Shown here: piece by piece, positions 10,257 through 18,381 of the stretch | Layout of the letters: each line of letters begins with the position of its first letter | How positions within the stretch are numbered: position 1 is the stretch's first letter | Assembly (NCBI GenBank): GCA_937946835.1 | Contig: CALFAV010000029.1 | Span: 1 to 64,000, forward strand | Reading direction: 5' to 3' | From: an uncultured Verrucomicrobiae bacterium | Lineage (GTDB): Bacteria > Verrucomicrobiota > Verrucomicrobiia > Limisphaerales > J093 | DNA length: 64,000 nucleotides | Position numbers and translations under genes: made by a program | Notes under the pieces: model-generated | Database searches by the model: none | The model's input: the letters and a program-made list of their open reading frames with translations, nothing else | What the model was told of the DNA's origin: nothing

Positions 10257-11005
10257 GCGGGCGACGGGGGGTCCGGGTCGGTTTCGGGCAACAGCCGATC
10301 GGCGGGCAGCGCGCGCGCGGCGTACCAGCGCATGGCCAGGCAGTCGCGCAGGCCGCGCCAGAGGCGGTTGCCCACGCCGTACTTGGACACACCGCGGGTG
10401 CGCGGGCGGTGGTTGACGGGCAGTTCCACCACCGTGAAGCCCTGCCAGCGCAGGAGCGTGGGCAAAAACCGGTGCATGCCGTTGAAGACCGGCACTTCGC
10501 GCAACGCCGCCCGGCGCACCACCCGGAAGGTGCATCCGGCGTCGGTCACGCGGTCACCGGTAACCCAGTTGCGATAGGCGTTGGCGATGCGGCTGGAAAG
10601 CCGTTTCACCCAGGTGTCCTGCCGGCGGGTGCGGATGCCGGTGACGCAGTCCACCCCGGGCCGCAGCGCGGCCAACAGGGCCGGCAGGTCGTGCGGGTCG
10701 TTCTGGCCGTCGGCGTCCAGGGTCACCACCACCTCGCCCCGGGCATGGGCGAACCCGCTGGCATAGGCGGCGCTCTGACCGCAGTTGCGGCGATGCCGCA
10801 ACAGGCGCAGTTCCGGATGCTCTCGACGCAGGGCTTCCAGCACCTGCACACTGCGATCCGTGCTGGCGTCGTCCACGGCCAGGATTTCGAAACTCCGTTC
10901 CAGCCCGCGCAACGTGCCGGTGATTTCCTCCAGCAAAGACGGGAGGTTTTCGGCCTCGTTGAAGACCGGCAACACCACGCTGATCTGGGGCGTCATCGCT
11001 TTCAT
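10253..11005 (-). CDS. Family 2 glycosyltransferase, DPM1/polyprenyl-phosphate type
   Basis: 250-residue GT-A fold family 2 glycosyltransferase. It shows ISVVLPVFNEAENL at the start, the nucleotide-binding EILAVDDASTDRS, the DxD-type DADGQNDP and the acceptor-region GSxxRxxxR-like NHRPRTRGVSKYG. The pattern is that of dolichol- or undecaprenyl-phosphate mannosyl/glucosyltransferases, and there is no C-terminal membrane domain. It is coupled to a TVP38 membrane protein by a 4-bp overlap, so the pair may act together on a lipid-linked sugar. The ATG at 11005 has no strong Shine-Dalgarno sequence; an ATG three codons later is nearly equivalent. Confidence 0.9.
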   Translation of the reverse strand: MKAMTPQISVVLPVFNEAENLPSLLEEITGTLRGLERSFEILAVDDASTDRSVQVLEALRREHPELRLLRHRRNCGQSAAYASGFAHARGEVVVTLDADGQNDPHDLPALLAALRPGVDCVTGIRTRRQDTWVKRLSSRIANAYRNWVTGDRVTDAGCTFRVVRRAALREVPVFNGMHRFLPTLLRWQGFTVVELPVNHRPRTRGVSKYGVGNRLWRGLRDCLAMRWYAARALPADRLLPETDPDPPSPA

Positions 11006-11332
11006 GCGAGCCGGCACCGGCGCGCGGGCCCGGGCCGGTGAAACTCCGGGGACCGGAGCCCCAAACGCGGAATGCCACCGGAACACTGAAGCAACGGAGT
11101 CACGAACATCGCCGCAGTGTCGCCACAACCCGGCGGTGGAGGCAAGAGCCGCTCCGGCGCGGGCGCCCTTTCCAGCAGAGTTGGGAAGCTCGGATGCGAG
11201 CGCAGGTTTCACACCTTGCCCCGGCCCAAGGGAAGCCGGGGCGCGCCCGGATCCAGGCCGACCGGCTTTTTTTGCCATTGCCCACCCCGGGCAAACGCGA
11301 TTAGGTACGGGTTCTGAACCCCAAGACCACTT
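11006..11332. other. 327-nt divergent intergenic region with a terminator-like hairpin
   Basis: Lies between the minus-strand glycosyltransferase and the plus-strand PLAT gene, so it should hold two promoters; none matches consensus well. Near its right end is a hairpin followed by a T run (separate entry). No ORF with plausible coding character was seen. Confidence 0.5.
11233..11273 (+). terminator. Intrinsic-terminator-like hairpin without an upstream gene
   Basis: AAGCCGG (11233-11239) pairs with CCGGCTT (11262-11268), and the 3' arm runs into a block of seven T residues (11267-11273). The loop is long (22 nt) but partly self-complementary. There is no plus-strand coding gene upstream, so it would end an unannotated transcript or attenuate the PLAT gene at 11333. 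Confidence 0.35.
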
Positions 11333-11785
11333 ATGGCCACGCTGACCAAACTGAAATTCTCGGTGAAAACCGGCTTGAAATCGTTCTCCGGCACCGACGC
11401 CCACATCTACCTGGTCTTTTGCGGACCGGGAGCGGAGCGGATCTACCGCCTGCCCACCCGGCCCGGCGATCTGGAGACCGGCAAACTGGACATCTACGCG
11501 GCGGAATGCCCGGACGGTCCGGAGTTGGGCGCCATCAGCCACGTCCTGCTGGTCAACGGCATGAACGGGACCAACCCGGCCTGGCGCGTGTTGTGGTGCC
11601 GACTGGAGGTGGTGGACGCCGAGGGCCGATCCTGGCTCCTCACCGACGAGATGTTGGAGTGCTGGCTGGACAACGCGGAGGACCGGGCGCCGCTGGTTTT
11701 CCTGCCCTTGCACCGGCCCTTCATTCGTCTGGAAACGGAGGATGCCGTCGGAATCCCCACCTGCCGTCTGGCCCGGATCGCCTGA
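11333..11785 (+). CDS. Stand-alone PLAT/LH2-domain protein
   Basis: 150-residue protein that is essentially one PLAT/LH2 beta-sandwich. Diagnostic stretches are VKTGLKSFSGTDAHIYLVF, a ..LETGKLDIYAAE.. segment matching the domain's FExGxxDxF region, the LGAISHVLLVNGMNG match to LGxLxxIxIxHDNxG, PAWRVLWCRLEVVD and a final ECWLDN. PLAT domains bind lipids or proteins and are usually fused to lipases or lipoxygenases; here no catalytic domain and no signal peptide are present. It may be a cytoplasmic adaptor or membrane-recruitment protein. ATG at 11333 is the only good start. The neighbouring genes give no strong hint. Confidence 0.7.
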   Translation: MATLTKLKFSVKTGLKSFSGTDAHIYLVFCGPGAERIYRLPTRPGDLETGKLDIYAAECPDGPELGAISHVLLVNGMNGTNPAWRVLWCRLEVVDAEGRSWLLTDEMLECWLDNAEDRAPLVFLPLHRPFIRLETEDAVGIPTCRLARIA

Positions 11786-11879
11786 GTTTTCGGGCCGCCC
11801 CCCCGGGTGTGTGCGTTTGGGCGCCCGGGCTTGACAGGGTGGGACAAGTTGAGGAGTTTCGACTGAATCCTTGCCAACC

Positions 11880-12683
11880 ATGAAAGCGCAACGCGGCTTC
11901 ACCCTCATTGAGTTGTTGGTGGTCATCGCCATCATTGCCATCCTGGCGGGGATGCTGCTGCCGGCGCTGGCCCGGGCGAAGGAAAAGGCCCACCAATCGG
12001 TCTGCCGCAGCAACCTCAAGCAACTGGCCCTGGCCATGCAGATGTACGTGGACGACAACCGGGACACCTACCCGGGCACGGCTTCCAAGGGGGCGTACGT
12101 GGCCATGAAGGAGGACTGGATTTTCTGGAACCTCACCCTGCGGCCCTCCAACGACCCCAGCCTGCCGCCGTCCTTCTTCACCAACGTCCAGAATAGCGCC
12201 ATTGCCCGGTACATTGGCAACTTCACCACCAACCTGTTCCGTTGCCCGGCCGACCGCGACGCGCCGGCGCGGGAAGCCGCCTGGCGCCGGGCGCCCAGCG
12301 GCACCAATCCCTACCTCTACAGCTACTCCCTCACCAGCTACGTGGGCGACGACGGACAGAATCACGGGATTTCCTCCCTGTACGGCGTGGGCGTGCCCCC
12401 GCTGCACTTCAAGAGTGCCTCGGTCAAAACCCCCACCCAGAAGATCATGTTCGTCGAGGAAAACAGCGACAGCGCGCACCATGACTCGGTCATTGACGAC
12501 GGCCGGTGGGTACCGCCCGGGAACGTGATTTCGGCGCGACACAAGTTCGGCCGCAAGGTCCGCATCCCCCAAAACGAGTTCTTCCGCAACGGCCGCGGGA
12601 CCGTGGCCTTCGTGGACGGCCACGTCGAACTGCGCGCCCCGCAAATCGGCCGGGAACGCCAGTACTTCGACCCCACTTACTGA
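11880..12683 (+). CDS. Pseudopilin-type secreted protein (prepilin N-terminus)
   Basis: 267 residues. After a short MKAQR leader comes [19 protein letters not shown], a perfect prepilin methylation/cleavage motif, then [22 protein letters not shown], the standard verrucomicrobial continuation (seen in part). The C-terminal FVDGHVEL is the conserved H-X-DG signature. It is likely processed by a prepilin peptidase and assembled or exported by a type II-like machine; individual roles of this expanded family are unknown. The ATG at 11880 gives the canonical short leader; a TTG three codons upstream sits better relative to GAGGAG (11851-11856). It is a paralogue of the protein at 7222-8160. Confidence 0.88.
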   Translation: MKAQRGFTLIELLVVIAIIAILAGMLLPALARAKEKAHQSVCRSNLKQLALAMQMYVDDNRDTYPGTASKGAYVAMKEDWIFWNLTLRPSNDPSLPPSFFTNVQNSAIARYIGNFTTNLFRCPADRDAPAREAAWRRAPSGTNPYLYSYSLTSYVGDDGQNHGISSLYGVGVPPLHFKSASVKTPTQKIMFVEENSDSAHHDSVIDDGRWVPPGNVISARHKFGRKVRIPQNEFFRNGRGTVAFVDGHVELRAPQIGRERQYFDPTY

Positions 12684-12769
12684 GCAGGTCGCCGCCCGCC
12701 CGGGGAAATTCCCCCTGCGCGGCTCAAAGCGCATTTGTGCCGGGCCGCTGGGATCGCTAAGCTGCTCCG

Positions 12770-13753
12770 ATGAACGAACTGCTTCTGGGCGCCTTGTCCG
12801 CGCTCCTGAGCACCAACCCGGTGCTCGCCGCCAGCAACGTGGTCGCCCGCACCACCGGCCTCACCGTACCGGTGGTCAACCCCGCCGACCCGCTCGAGCA
12901 GGAATACCAGCGTCTGCTGGCTGCGGACGATGACGCCCAGGCCGAGGTGGACGAATGGATCAAGGAGGCCGAGGGCCAGCCCGGATCCACCGCCGCGCTC
13001 ACCCTGCCCGCGCGAATTCGTCAGCGTTTCGAGCCGGTCGAGGCCGGCTACGTGGACTTCCTGCGCCGGCACCCCGGCCACACCCGCGCCCGCCTGGCCT
13101 ACGCCAGCCTGTTGGGCGACCTGGGCCGGTTTGATGAATCTGTGGCCCAGATGGAAAAGGCCCGCGACCTGGACCCCACCAACCCCGTGCCCTGGAACAA
13201 TCTGGCCGATCACTTCAGCCACTTTGGCCCGGCGCGCAAGTGCCTCGAGTACTTCGCCAAGGCGGTCGAGCTGGCTCCGCAGGAACCGCTGTATCGGATG
13301 AACCTGGCCACGGCCGTCGCGGTTTTTCGCGTGGACGCGCGCGAGTTTTACCAACTCCCGGACGACCAGGCGGTGCTGCGCAAGGCGCTTGAACTTTACC
13401 GCGAAGCCTTCCGACAGCGCCCCAGCGACTTCAAGCTCGCGACCGACGTCGCACAAATGTACTACCTCTTGGAAATCCCCTCCGGCGACGATGCCGCCAG
13501 CCGCGCCCGCGCCGCGGCGTTGTTCGAGGAGGGACTCCGCGCGTGGACCGAGGCCGAAAAGCTGGCCCGCGACGATCTGGACCGCGAAGGCGTGGCCCTG
13601 CACAAGGCCCGCCTGGCCGGGATGTACGGCCGGTTTGATCAGGCGCGCCAATTCCTCGCCAGCGTCACCCACCCCGGCCTGGCCGACCTCAAGGCGCGCG
13701 TGGCCCGCGGCGTCGAGTACAAGGAAAAGGCCGCCACCCCACCGGAAAAATAG
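12770..13753 (+). CDS. Exported TPR-repeat protein
   Basis: 327-residue tetratricopeptide protein. The N-terminus (LLLGALSALLSTNPVLAAS) looks like a signal peptide, placing it in the periplasm. Residues about 90-290 hold TPR units with the W/L/G/Y/A/F/A/P pattern, for example GHTRARLAYASLLGDLGRFD, NPVPWNNLADHFSHFG and FADARKCLEYF-like ARKCLEYFAKAVELAP. TPRs scaffold protein complexes; no enzymatic domain is seen. A Glu-rich linker (DDDAQAEVDEWIKEAEG) lies before the repeats. It is the last gene before the division cluster but is 332 nt from it and so is not clearly part of it. Confidence 0.75.
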   Translation: MNELLLGALSALLSTNPVLAASNVVARTTGLTVPVVNPADPLEQEYQRLLAADDDAQAEVDEWIKEAEGQPGSTAALTLPARIRQRFEPVEAGYVDFLRRHPGHTRARLAYASLLGDLGRFDESVAQMEKARDLDPTNPVPWNNLADHFSHFGPARKCLEYFAKAVELAPQEPLYRMNLATAVAVFRVDAREFYQLPDDQAVLRKALELYREAFRQRPSDFKLATDVAQMYYLLEIPSGDDAASRARAAALFEEGLRAWTEAEKLARDDLDREGVALHKARLAGMYGRFDQARQFLASVTHPGLADLKARVARGVEYKEKAATPPEK

Positions 13754-13926
13754 CCGCTTTGGCCCGCCCGGCCGGTTTCTTGCCGCTGCAACGCAAGCCG
13801 GTTCACTCCCCCCGCGCCCGGTCCCGGCGCAGAAACGGTTTTTTCTGATCAAGCCGCCAAACCTACTGATTCCGCTCCCCGGCGGCGAACCGCCCCGGTT
13901 GGCCCGGCACCGGTCTTGGGATGCGG

Positions 13927-13955
13927 GCCGCACCCGGGGCAATCAAGGGTGCGGC
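13927..13955. repeat. Perfect 9-bp inverted repeat upstream of mraZ
   Basis: GCCGCACCC (13927-13935) and GGGTGCGGC (13947-13955) are exact complements with an 11-nt loop. It is not followed by T residues on either strand, so it is more likely an operator or RNA hairpin than an intrinsic terminator of the TPR gene. Confidence 0.45.
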
Positions 13956-14003
13956 TAGCCGTGGGGAGGTGAACAGCCCGTGAAAAAGTCGAGGGGGAGG
14001 GTG

Positions 14004-14033
14004 TTGACATTGGACGGGAGAAAGCGGTAGAAA
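14004..14033 (+). promoter_or_regulatory. Predicted sigma70-type promoter of the dcw cluster
   Basis: TTGACA at 14004-14009 is a perfect -35 element; TAGAAA at 14028-14033, after an 18-bp spacer, is an acceptable -10. Transcription would start near 14040, leaving a leader of about 45 nt before the mraZ GTG. It is one of only two well-matched promoters found in this GC-rich window. Confidence 0.6.
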
Positions 14034-14085
14034 AAGGGAAGCAACGGCAGTTAAGGGCTGGCGACGGCCTTGACCGGGTGGTTTT

Positions 14086-14550
14086 GTGAGCGCGGCGACA
14101 ACCAACGCGGACGATTACGTCGGGACCCACGAACACGGCGTGGATTCCAGTTACCGCGTCATGCTCCCCAGCGCCTGGCAGCCGGCCGAAAAGGAAACGG
14201 TTTTCACGCTCATCCCCTGGCCCTTGAAGGAGCCCGATCATTTGTTGGTTCTGCCCCCGCATCGGTGGGAACTGGCCAAGCAACGTCTCCAGGAAAGTTT
14301 CTCCCTCACCAGCAAGGTCGGCACGGTCGTGCTCCGCGCCATGATCGGCTCGGCCGTGCAGAAGAAACTCGACGACGCCGGCCGGCTTTGTTTGGGCGAG
14401 AAACTGGCCAGGCTCATCAAGGTCACCAACAAAGCCGCCCTGGTCGGTTGCAGCGACAGCTTTGAAGTCTGGGAACCCGGTCGCCTGGCCGAGGTCCAAA
14501 AACTCATCCGCGAAGTGCCCGACGAAACGCTCGAAGGACTCAAGATATGA
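14086..14550 (+). CDS. mraZ: Transcriptional regulator MraZ
   Basis: 154-residue MraZ, the DNA-binding autoregulator that opens most dcw clusters. Two SpoVT/AbrB-like swapped-hairpin units are visible: the first around VDSSYRVMLPSAWQ and the second around DDAGRLCLGEKLARLIKV, each with the conserved D-x-x-x-R core. MraZ proteins form ring-shaped oligomers that bind repeats in front of their own gene. The GTG start at 14086 is used because no ATG fits. The stop overlaps the next start as ATGA. Residues 45-60 (LIPWPLKEPDHLLVLPP) form a longer first-unit loop than in most MraZ. Confidence 0.9.
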   Translation: MSAATTNADDYVGTHEHGVDSSYRVMLPSAWQPAEKETVFTLIPWPLKEPDHLLVLPPHRWELAKQRLQESFSLTSKVGTVVLRAMIGSAVQKKLDDAGRLCLGEKLARLIKVTNKAALVGCSDSFEVWEPGRLAEVQKLIREVPDETLEGLKI

Positions 14551-15122
14551 AACTGCCCGGATTGCTGGCCCTGGGACGCCCCTTCGCGAAAGCGCCCGAG
14601 CACGCGCCCCTCATGTTGGACGCTGCGTTGCCCGGGTTGTGGCTCTCCCGTCCCCGCGGAACCCCCCCCTCCACCCAACTTGGGTCCGTGGAGCCCGCCT
14701 CAGACACCCCGGCTTCGGCCGCGCAGTCCGCCGAGCCGGCCCGGTTTGCGGCCCCGAAGCGTACGCTCCCGGCACCGTCCCGGGCTGACGCGCGTGAAGC
14801 CGGCGCAGCAGGCGCCGCCGGGCACGGATCTGCTGCGGTTTCCGCCCCTGCTGCGGGGACATTTTCCACGCCGCCCCGTCGCCGTCGCGGCTGGTGGTGG
14901 CGGCGGTCGCGTCACCCGCGCCAAGCCGAGTTGTTACTGGCCGGGGTCCGGGTGGTGCGCAACGACCTGTTTGCCGATGACCTGGAACTGGTGCCCCGGC
15001 CCTCGCCTGCGGCCCTGGGGTTGAAGCTGGGCGCGGAGCGCGCCAGGCCCAGCGGCGGCTGGCGGGGATGGCTGGCGCATTGGGCGCATTTGTTGGGACT
15101 GCGCCGGAAAAGGCACCCATGA
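14547..15122 (+). CDS. Unknown basic protein between mraZ and rsmH
   Basis: 191-residue protein, not recognised. The first 100 residues are Ala/Pro/Ser-rich and low in complexity. A strongly basic aromatic patch follows (PRRRRGWWWRRSRHPRQ, about residues 109-125), then a more protein-like block (AELLLAGVRVVRNDLFADD) and a basic Trp-rich end (GGWRGWLAHWAHLLGLRRKR). There is no signal peptide or membrane helix. ATG overlaps the mraZ stop (ATGA) and the stop lies 1 nt before rsmH, so it is embedded in the cluster and translated with it. The context suggests a lineage-specific cell division or nucleoid/RNA-binding factor; that is inference only. Confidence 0.6.
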   Translation: MKLPGLLALGRPFAKAPEHAPLMLDAALPGLWLSRPRGTPPSTQLGSVEPASDTPASAAQSAEPARFAAPKRTLPAPSRADAREAGAAGAAGHGSAAVSAPAAGTFSTPPRRRRGWWWRRSRHPRQAELLLAGVRVVRNDLFADDLELVPRPSPAALGLKLGAERARPSGGWRGWLAHWAHLLGLRRKRHP

Positions 15123-15123
15123 A

Positions 15124-16062
15124 ATGGCGGCGTTTGTTCACACCCCGGTCCTGCTGCGCGAAGTGGTGGGCGGCCTGCAACCGCGTGCCGGAGGACATTA
15201 CGTGGATATGACCGTGGGCGGGGGAAATCATGCCGAAGCGATCCTCGAGGCCAGCGCCCCGGACGGAACGCTGTTGGGCGTGGACTGCGACCCCGAGGCG
15301 CTGGCCGCCGCGCGGCAACGGCTGGCCCGGTTTGGGAACCGCGTCGAATTGCGGGAAGGTTCCTTTGCCCGCCTGGGCGAGTGGGTCGCCCCGGGCAGTT
15401 GCGACGGCATCGTCGCCGACCTGGGCGTCAGCGCGCATCAACTCGAAACGGCCGGGCGCGGCTTCAGCTTCCTGCACGACGGCCCGCTCGACATGCGCCT
15501 GTCCGGGGCGGGCGGGCCCACGGCCGCCGACCTGGTGAACCGGATGTCCGCACCGGAGCTGGCGCATCTGTTCGCGACGTTGGGCGACGAACCGCGCGCC
15601 CGGGCCATCGCGCGGGCCATTGTGCGGGAGCGGGAACGGGCGCCGATCGTGTCCACCCGCCAACTGGCCGCGCTGGTCGAGCGGGTGGCGCCCCGGCGGG
15701 GACAAACCACCCATCCGGCCACGCGGGTGTTTCTGGCCCTGCGGCTGGCGGTGAACGACGAACTGGGCGTGCTGGAGCAGGGCCTTCAGGCGGCCTGGCG
15801 CGCGTTGCGGCCTTTGGGCCGGCTGGCGGTGATCACCTTTCACGGCGGCGAGGTGCGCGTGGTCCGGCGCTTCCTGCGCGAGCACGAACGCGCTTATGAA
15901 GTGCCCCCGGGGCAGGCGGACGTGCCGGAATTCCGGCGGCCCTGTTCGCCCCGGCTGCGCCGCCTGACCCGCCGGCCCGTGGTGCCGGGCACGGCGGAGC
16001 TGGCCGCCAACCCGCGCGCCCGATCGGCGCAACTCTGGTTGATGGAAAAGCTGGCCGGCTGA
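15124..16062 (+). CDS. rsmH: 16S rRNA (cytosine-1402-N4)-methyltransferase RsmH
   Basis: 312-residue SAM-dependent methyltransferase that modifies C1402 of 16S rRNA; usually in dcw clusters (old name mraW). HTPVLLREVVGGL opens it, the SAM motif reads MTVGGGNHAEAIL (normally DGTxGxGGHS), followed by GVDCDPEALAAARQRL, a GFSFLHDGPLDMRL stretch and TRVFLALRLAVNDEL. Late in the protein, the usual SFHSLEDRIVK motif reads TFHGGEVRVVRRF, a noticeable departure. Otherwise length and order match the family, so activity is likely. ATG at 15124 follows the preceding stop by one base. Confidence 0.93.
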   Translation: MAAFVHTPVLLREVVGGLQPRAGGHYVDMTVGGGNHAEAILEASAPDGTLLGVDCDPEALAAARQRLARFGNRVELREGSFARLGEWVAPGSCDGIVADLGVSAHQLETAGRGFSFLHDGPLDMRLSGAGGPTAADLVNRMSAPELAHLFATLGDEPRARAIARAIVRERERAPIVSTRQLAALVERVAPRRGQTTHPATRVFLALRLAVNDELGVLEQGLQAAWRALRPLGRLAVITFHGGEVRVVRRFLREHERAYEVPPGQADVPEFRRPCSPRLRRLTRRPVVPGTAELAANPRARSAQLWLMEKLAG

Positions 16063-16075
16063 CGGCCCCACCCCC

Positions 16076-16471
16076 ATGAGTACGCTGCGCAAAAGTCGAA
16101 GGGCTCCGGGCGGCATCCTGCGGTTGGGGCCGCTGGTGTGGGCGGTCGTGTTGGCGGTCGTGGCGGTGGCGTCCTGCATCGGGTTCGTGTGGCACCGCGA
16201 CCGCAACCAGAGCCTCCTGCGCGACAACGCACGGCTCCGGCAGCAAATCGAGGCCCAGCTCAAGCTCACTCAGGAACTGGAGGCGCAGCTCCTGTGGATG
16301 ACCCGGCCGGATATTCTGGTCGCCCGCGCCCGGGTCCTGGGGCTGGGGCCACCCAATCCCGGCCAGATTCTCCGGGTGCCGCTGGTCCCGCCGGGTGCGG
16401 TGCCCGCGGACGGCGGGCTGCCGCAACTGGTCCGGCAAACCCCGGCGCCCGGGACAGGAGTGGAGCCATGA
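16076..16471 (+). CDS. ftsL: FtsL-like division protein
   Basis: 131-residue bitopic membrane protein at the ftsL position between rsmH and ftsI. A basic N-terminus is followed by one membrane helix (LVWAVVLAVVAVASCIGFVW, residues about 20-39), then a leucine-zipper-like coiled coil (LLRDNARLRQQIEAQLKLTQ onward) and a Pro-rich tail. FtsL joins FtsB and FtsQ in the divisome and activates FtsW/FtsI. Sequence identity across FtsL proteins is very low, so the call rests on position, topology and size. Its stop overlaps the ftsI start (ATGA). Confidence 0.75.
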   Translation: MSTLRKSRRAPGGILRLGPLVWAVVLAVVAVASCIGFVWHRDRNQSLLRDNARLRQQIEAQLKLTQELEAQLLWMTRPDILVARARVLGLGPPNPGQILRVPLVPPGAVPADGGLPQLVRQTPAPGTGVEP

Positions 16472-18381
16472 TCCCGCGCGTTCAATACCGGCGCCTGCTC
16501 GCCCTGGGGTTGGCGGTGGTCCTGGCCCACGCCGGGTTGTTGGGCTGGTTGTTTTACCGGCAGGTCGTCCAGCACGGGCGCTTTGCCGCCCTGGCCCGCG
16601 AGAACATGAATTTCAAGCGGGTCCACCCCGCCCGGCGGGGCAACATCCTGGACCGTCGCGGCGTGGTGCTGGCCACCAGCGTGCCCGTAAAAACGGTGTG
16701 TGCCGACCCCGCCCTGCTGGCACCCTATCGCGGGTTGGTGGCGCGCACGTTGGCGCCACTGCTCGAACTGCCCGAGGAGGTCCTCCTGGCGCGGCTGGAA
16801 CCCCGGTTGATGACCCGCCCGGCCCCCGGCTCGAACCTGGTGGTGACCAGCCGCTACGCGGTGCTCAAGCACAAGGTGCCGCTGGACCGCTGGCAGACCA
16901 TCACCCAGGCCATTGGCCAATTAAACTTTGGCGTGGACGAAAAACGCGTTCGGTCCTCCGAACGCGAGCGCCTGAAAGGGATTCGGGCCCGCGGCATTTT
17001 CGCCCGCGACGATTACCAACGGCAGTATCCCAACGGCTCCCTGGCCGCCCAGGTCCTGGGCTTTGTGACCTCCGGGGAAAGCGCGAAGGATGAAGGGCCG
17101 GTGTTTGAAGACCACGGCGTGATGGGGCTGGAGGAGATGTTCGACGACCGCCTCAACGGCACGCACGGCTGGACCACGCGCTTCGGCCACGAGCCGCCCA
17201 AGCCCGGGCTGGACCTGGTGCTCACGCTCGACGCCAGCATTCAGTACATCGTCGAGTCCGAGCTGGCCCGGGCGGCCGAACAGTGCCAGCCGACCGGCGC
17301 GGTGGGGGTGGTACTGGTGCCGCAGACCGGGGAACTTCTGGCCCTGGCCAGTTGGCCCGCCTTTGACCCCGCCCGCCCCGGCACCAATCACGCGGCCTTT
17401 CGCAATCGGGCCATCATGGACCAACTGGAACCCGGCTCGACCTTCAAGGGGGTCAGTTTGGCCCTGGCCCTCGAGCACGGGGTGCTTTCGCTCGAGGAAA
17501 CCGTGGATTGCGAACACGGCTACTGGCGCGAGGCCCGGCTGCGCGATGCCCACCCCTACGGGGTGCTGAACTTCCTGCAGGTGATCGCCAAGTCTTCAAA
17601 CATCGGCGCGTCCAAGGGCGTGCGGCGTCTGGGGCCGGAGCGACTTTACCAGGGGCTGCGGGACTTTGGCTTCGGCGCGCCCACCCTGATCCCGCTGCGG
17701 GGCGAGATGCCGGGAGTGTTGCACCCGCCCCGCGCCTGGGATGGACTGACCATCACCCGCCTGCCCATCGGCCAGAGCATCAGCGCCACCCCGCTCCAAA
17801 TGGCCCTGGCCTACGCCGCCCTGGCCAACGGCGGGGTGCGCGTGCCTCCCCGGTTGGTCAGTCATCTGGCCGACGCCTCCGGCGCCGTGGTCGCGCACTA
17901 CCCGGTGGAACCCCCGCGGCGGGTGGTCCGCGAGGCCGTGGCGGCGGAAATGACCCGCGCGCTCAAGGCCGTTGTCTCCCCCGACGGCACCGGCAAGCGG
18001 GCGCGGTTGGACCATTACACGGTGGCGGGCAAAACGGGCACCGCCCAGGTCTCGGCCGGGGCGACGGGCTACAAGCCCGGGAAGTACTACTCGTCCTTCG
18101 TGGGGTACCTGCCGGCGGACCGGCCCGAAGTGTGCATCCTGGTCGGCTTTCTCGAACCGTCCCTGCGCACCGGCTACGAAGGCGGCGTGCTGGCCGCGCC
18201 GGTGTTTGCCGCCATCGCCCACCGCGTGGCCGCCTACCTGCGGATCGAGCCGGACCTCCGGCCCGACGAACCCGGCCCAACCCCGGAAAGCCCGGCCGAC
18301 ACCCTGCTCACGCGCTCCCTGGCCTGGCAACGGGGCGGCCTGCGTCCGCTCCCGCCCCCGCGCGCGAAAGCCCTGCCATGA
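16468..18381 (+). CDS. ftsI: Division-specific peptidoglycan transpeptidase FtsI (PBP3)
   Basis: 637-residue class B penicillin-binding protein. One N-terminal membrane helix (residues about 8-30) is followed by the dimerisation domain beginning HPARRGNILDRRG. The transpeptidase domain has all three active-site motifs: SxxK in EPGSTFKG (nucleophile Ser), SxN in AKSSNIGASKG and KTG in VAGKTGTAQVS. It cross-links septal peptidoglycan in the periplasm together with FtsW. No PASTA domain is present; the tail is a Pro-rich 40-residue extension. ATG at 16468 overlaps the ftsL stop, and the stop overlaps the next start. Confidence 0.95.
   Translation: MIPRVQYRRLLALGLAVVLAHAGLLGWLFYRQVVQHGRFAALARENMNFKRVHPARRGNILDRRGVVLATSVPVKTVCADPALLAPYRGLVARTLAPLLELPEEVLLARLEPRLMTRPAPGSNLVVTSRYAVLKHKVPLDRWQTITQAIGQLNFGVDEKRVRSSERERLKGIRARGIFARDDYQRQYPNGSLAAQVLGFVTSGESAKDEGPVFEDHGVMGLEEMFDDRLNGTHGWTTRFGHEPPKPGLDLVLTLDASIQYIVESELARAAEQCQPTGAVGVVLVPQTGELLALASWPAFDPARPGTNHAAFRNRAIMDQLEPGSTFKGVSLALALEHGVLSLEETVDCEHGYWREARLRDAHPYGVLNFLQVIAKSSNIGASKGVRRLGPERLYQGLRDFGFGAPTLIPLRGEMPGVLHPPRAWDGLTITRLPIGQSISATPLQMALAYAALANGGVRVPPRLVSHLADASGAVVAHYPVEPPRRVVREAVAAEMTRALKAVVSPDGTGKRARLDHYTVAGKTGTAQVSAGATGYKPGKYYSSFVGYLPADRPEVCILVGFLEPSLRTGYEGGVLAAPVFAAIAHRVAAYLRIEPDLRPDEPGPTPESPADTLLTRSLAWQRGGLRPLPPPRAKALP

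Larger units (their letters stand above)
13754..14085 (+). other. 332-nt leader region of the division/cell-wall cluster
   Basis: Contains no gene. A perfect 9-bp inverted repeat lies at 13927-13955 and a sigma70-like promoter at 14004-14033. A purine-rich tract (GTGAAAAAGTCGAGGGGGAGGGTG) lies between them (quoted in part: GTCGAGGGGGAGGGTG). MraZ normally represses its own operon from repeats upstream of mraZ; I could not identify a convincing set of TGGG-type repeats. Confidence 0.55.

Noticed and set aside
8185-10392. 735-codon minus-strand frame across the histidine kinase
   Set aside because: Covers two real genes in another frame; composition typical of spurious high-GC frames.
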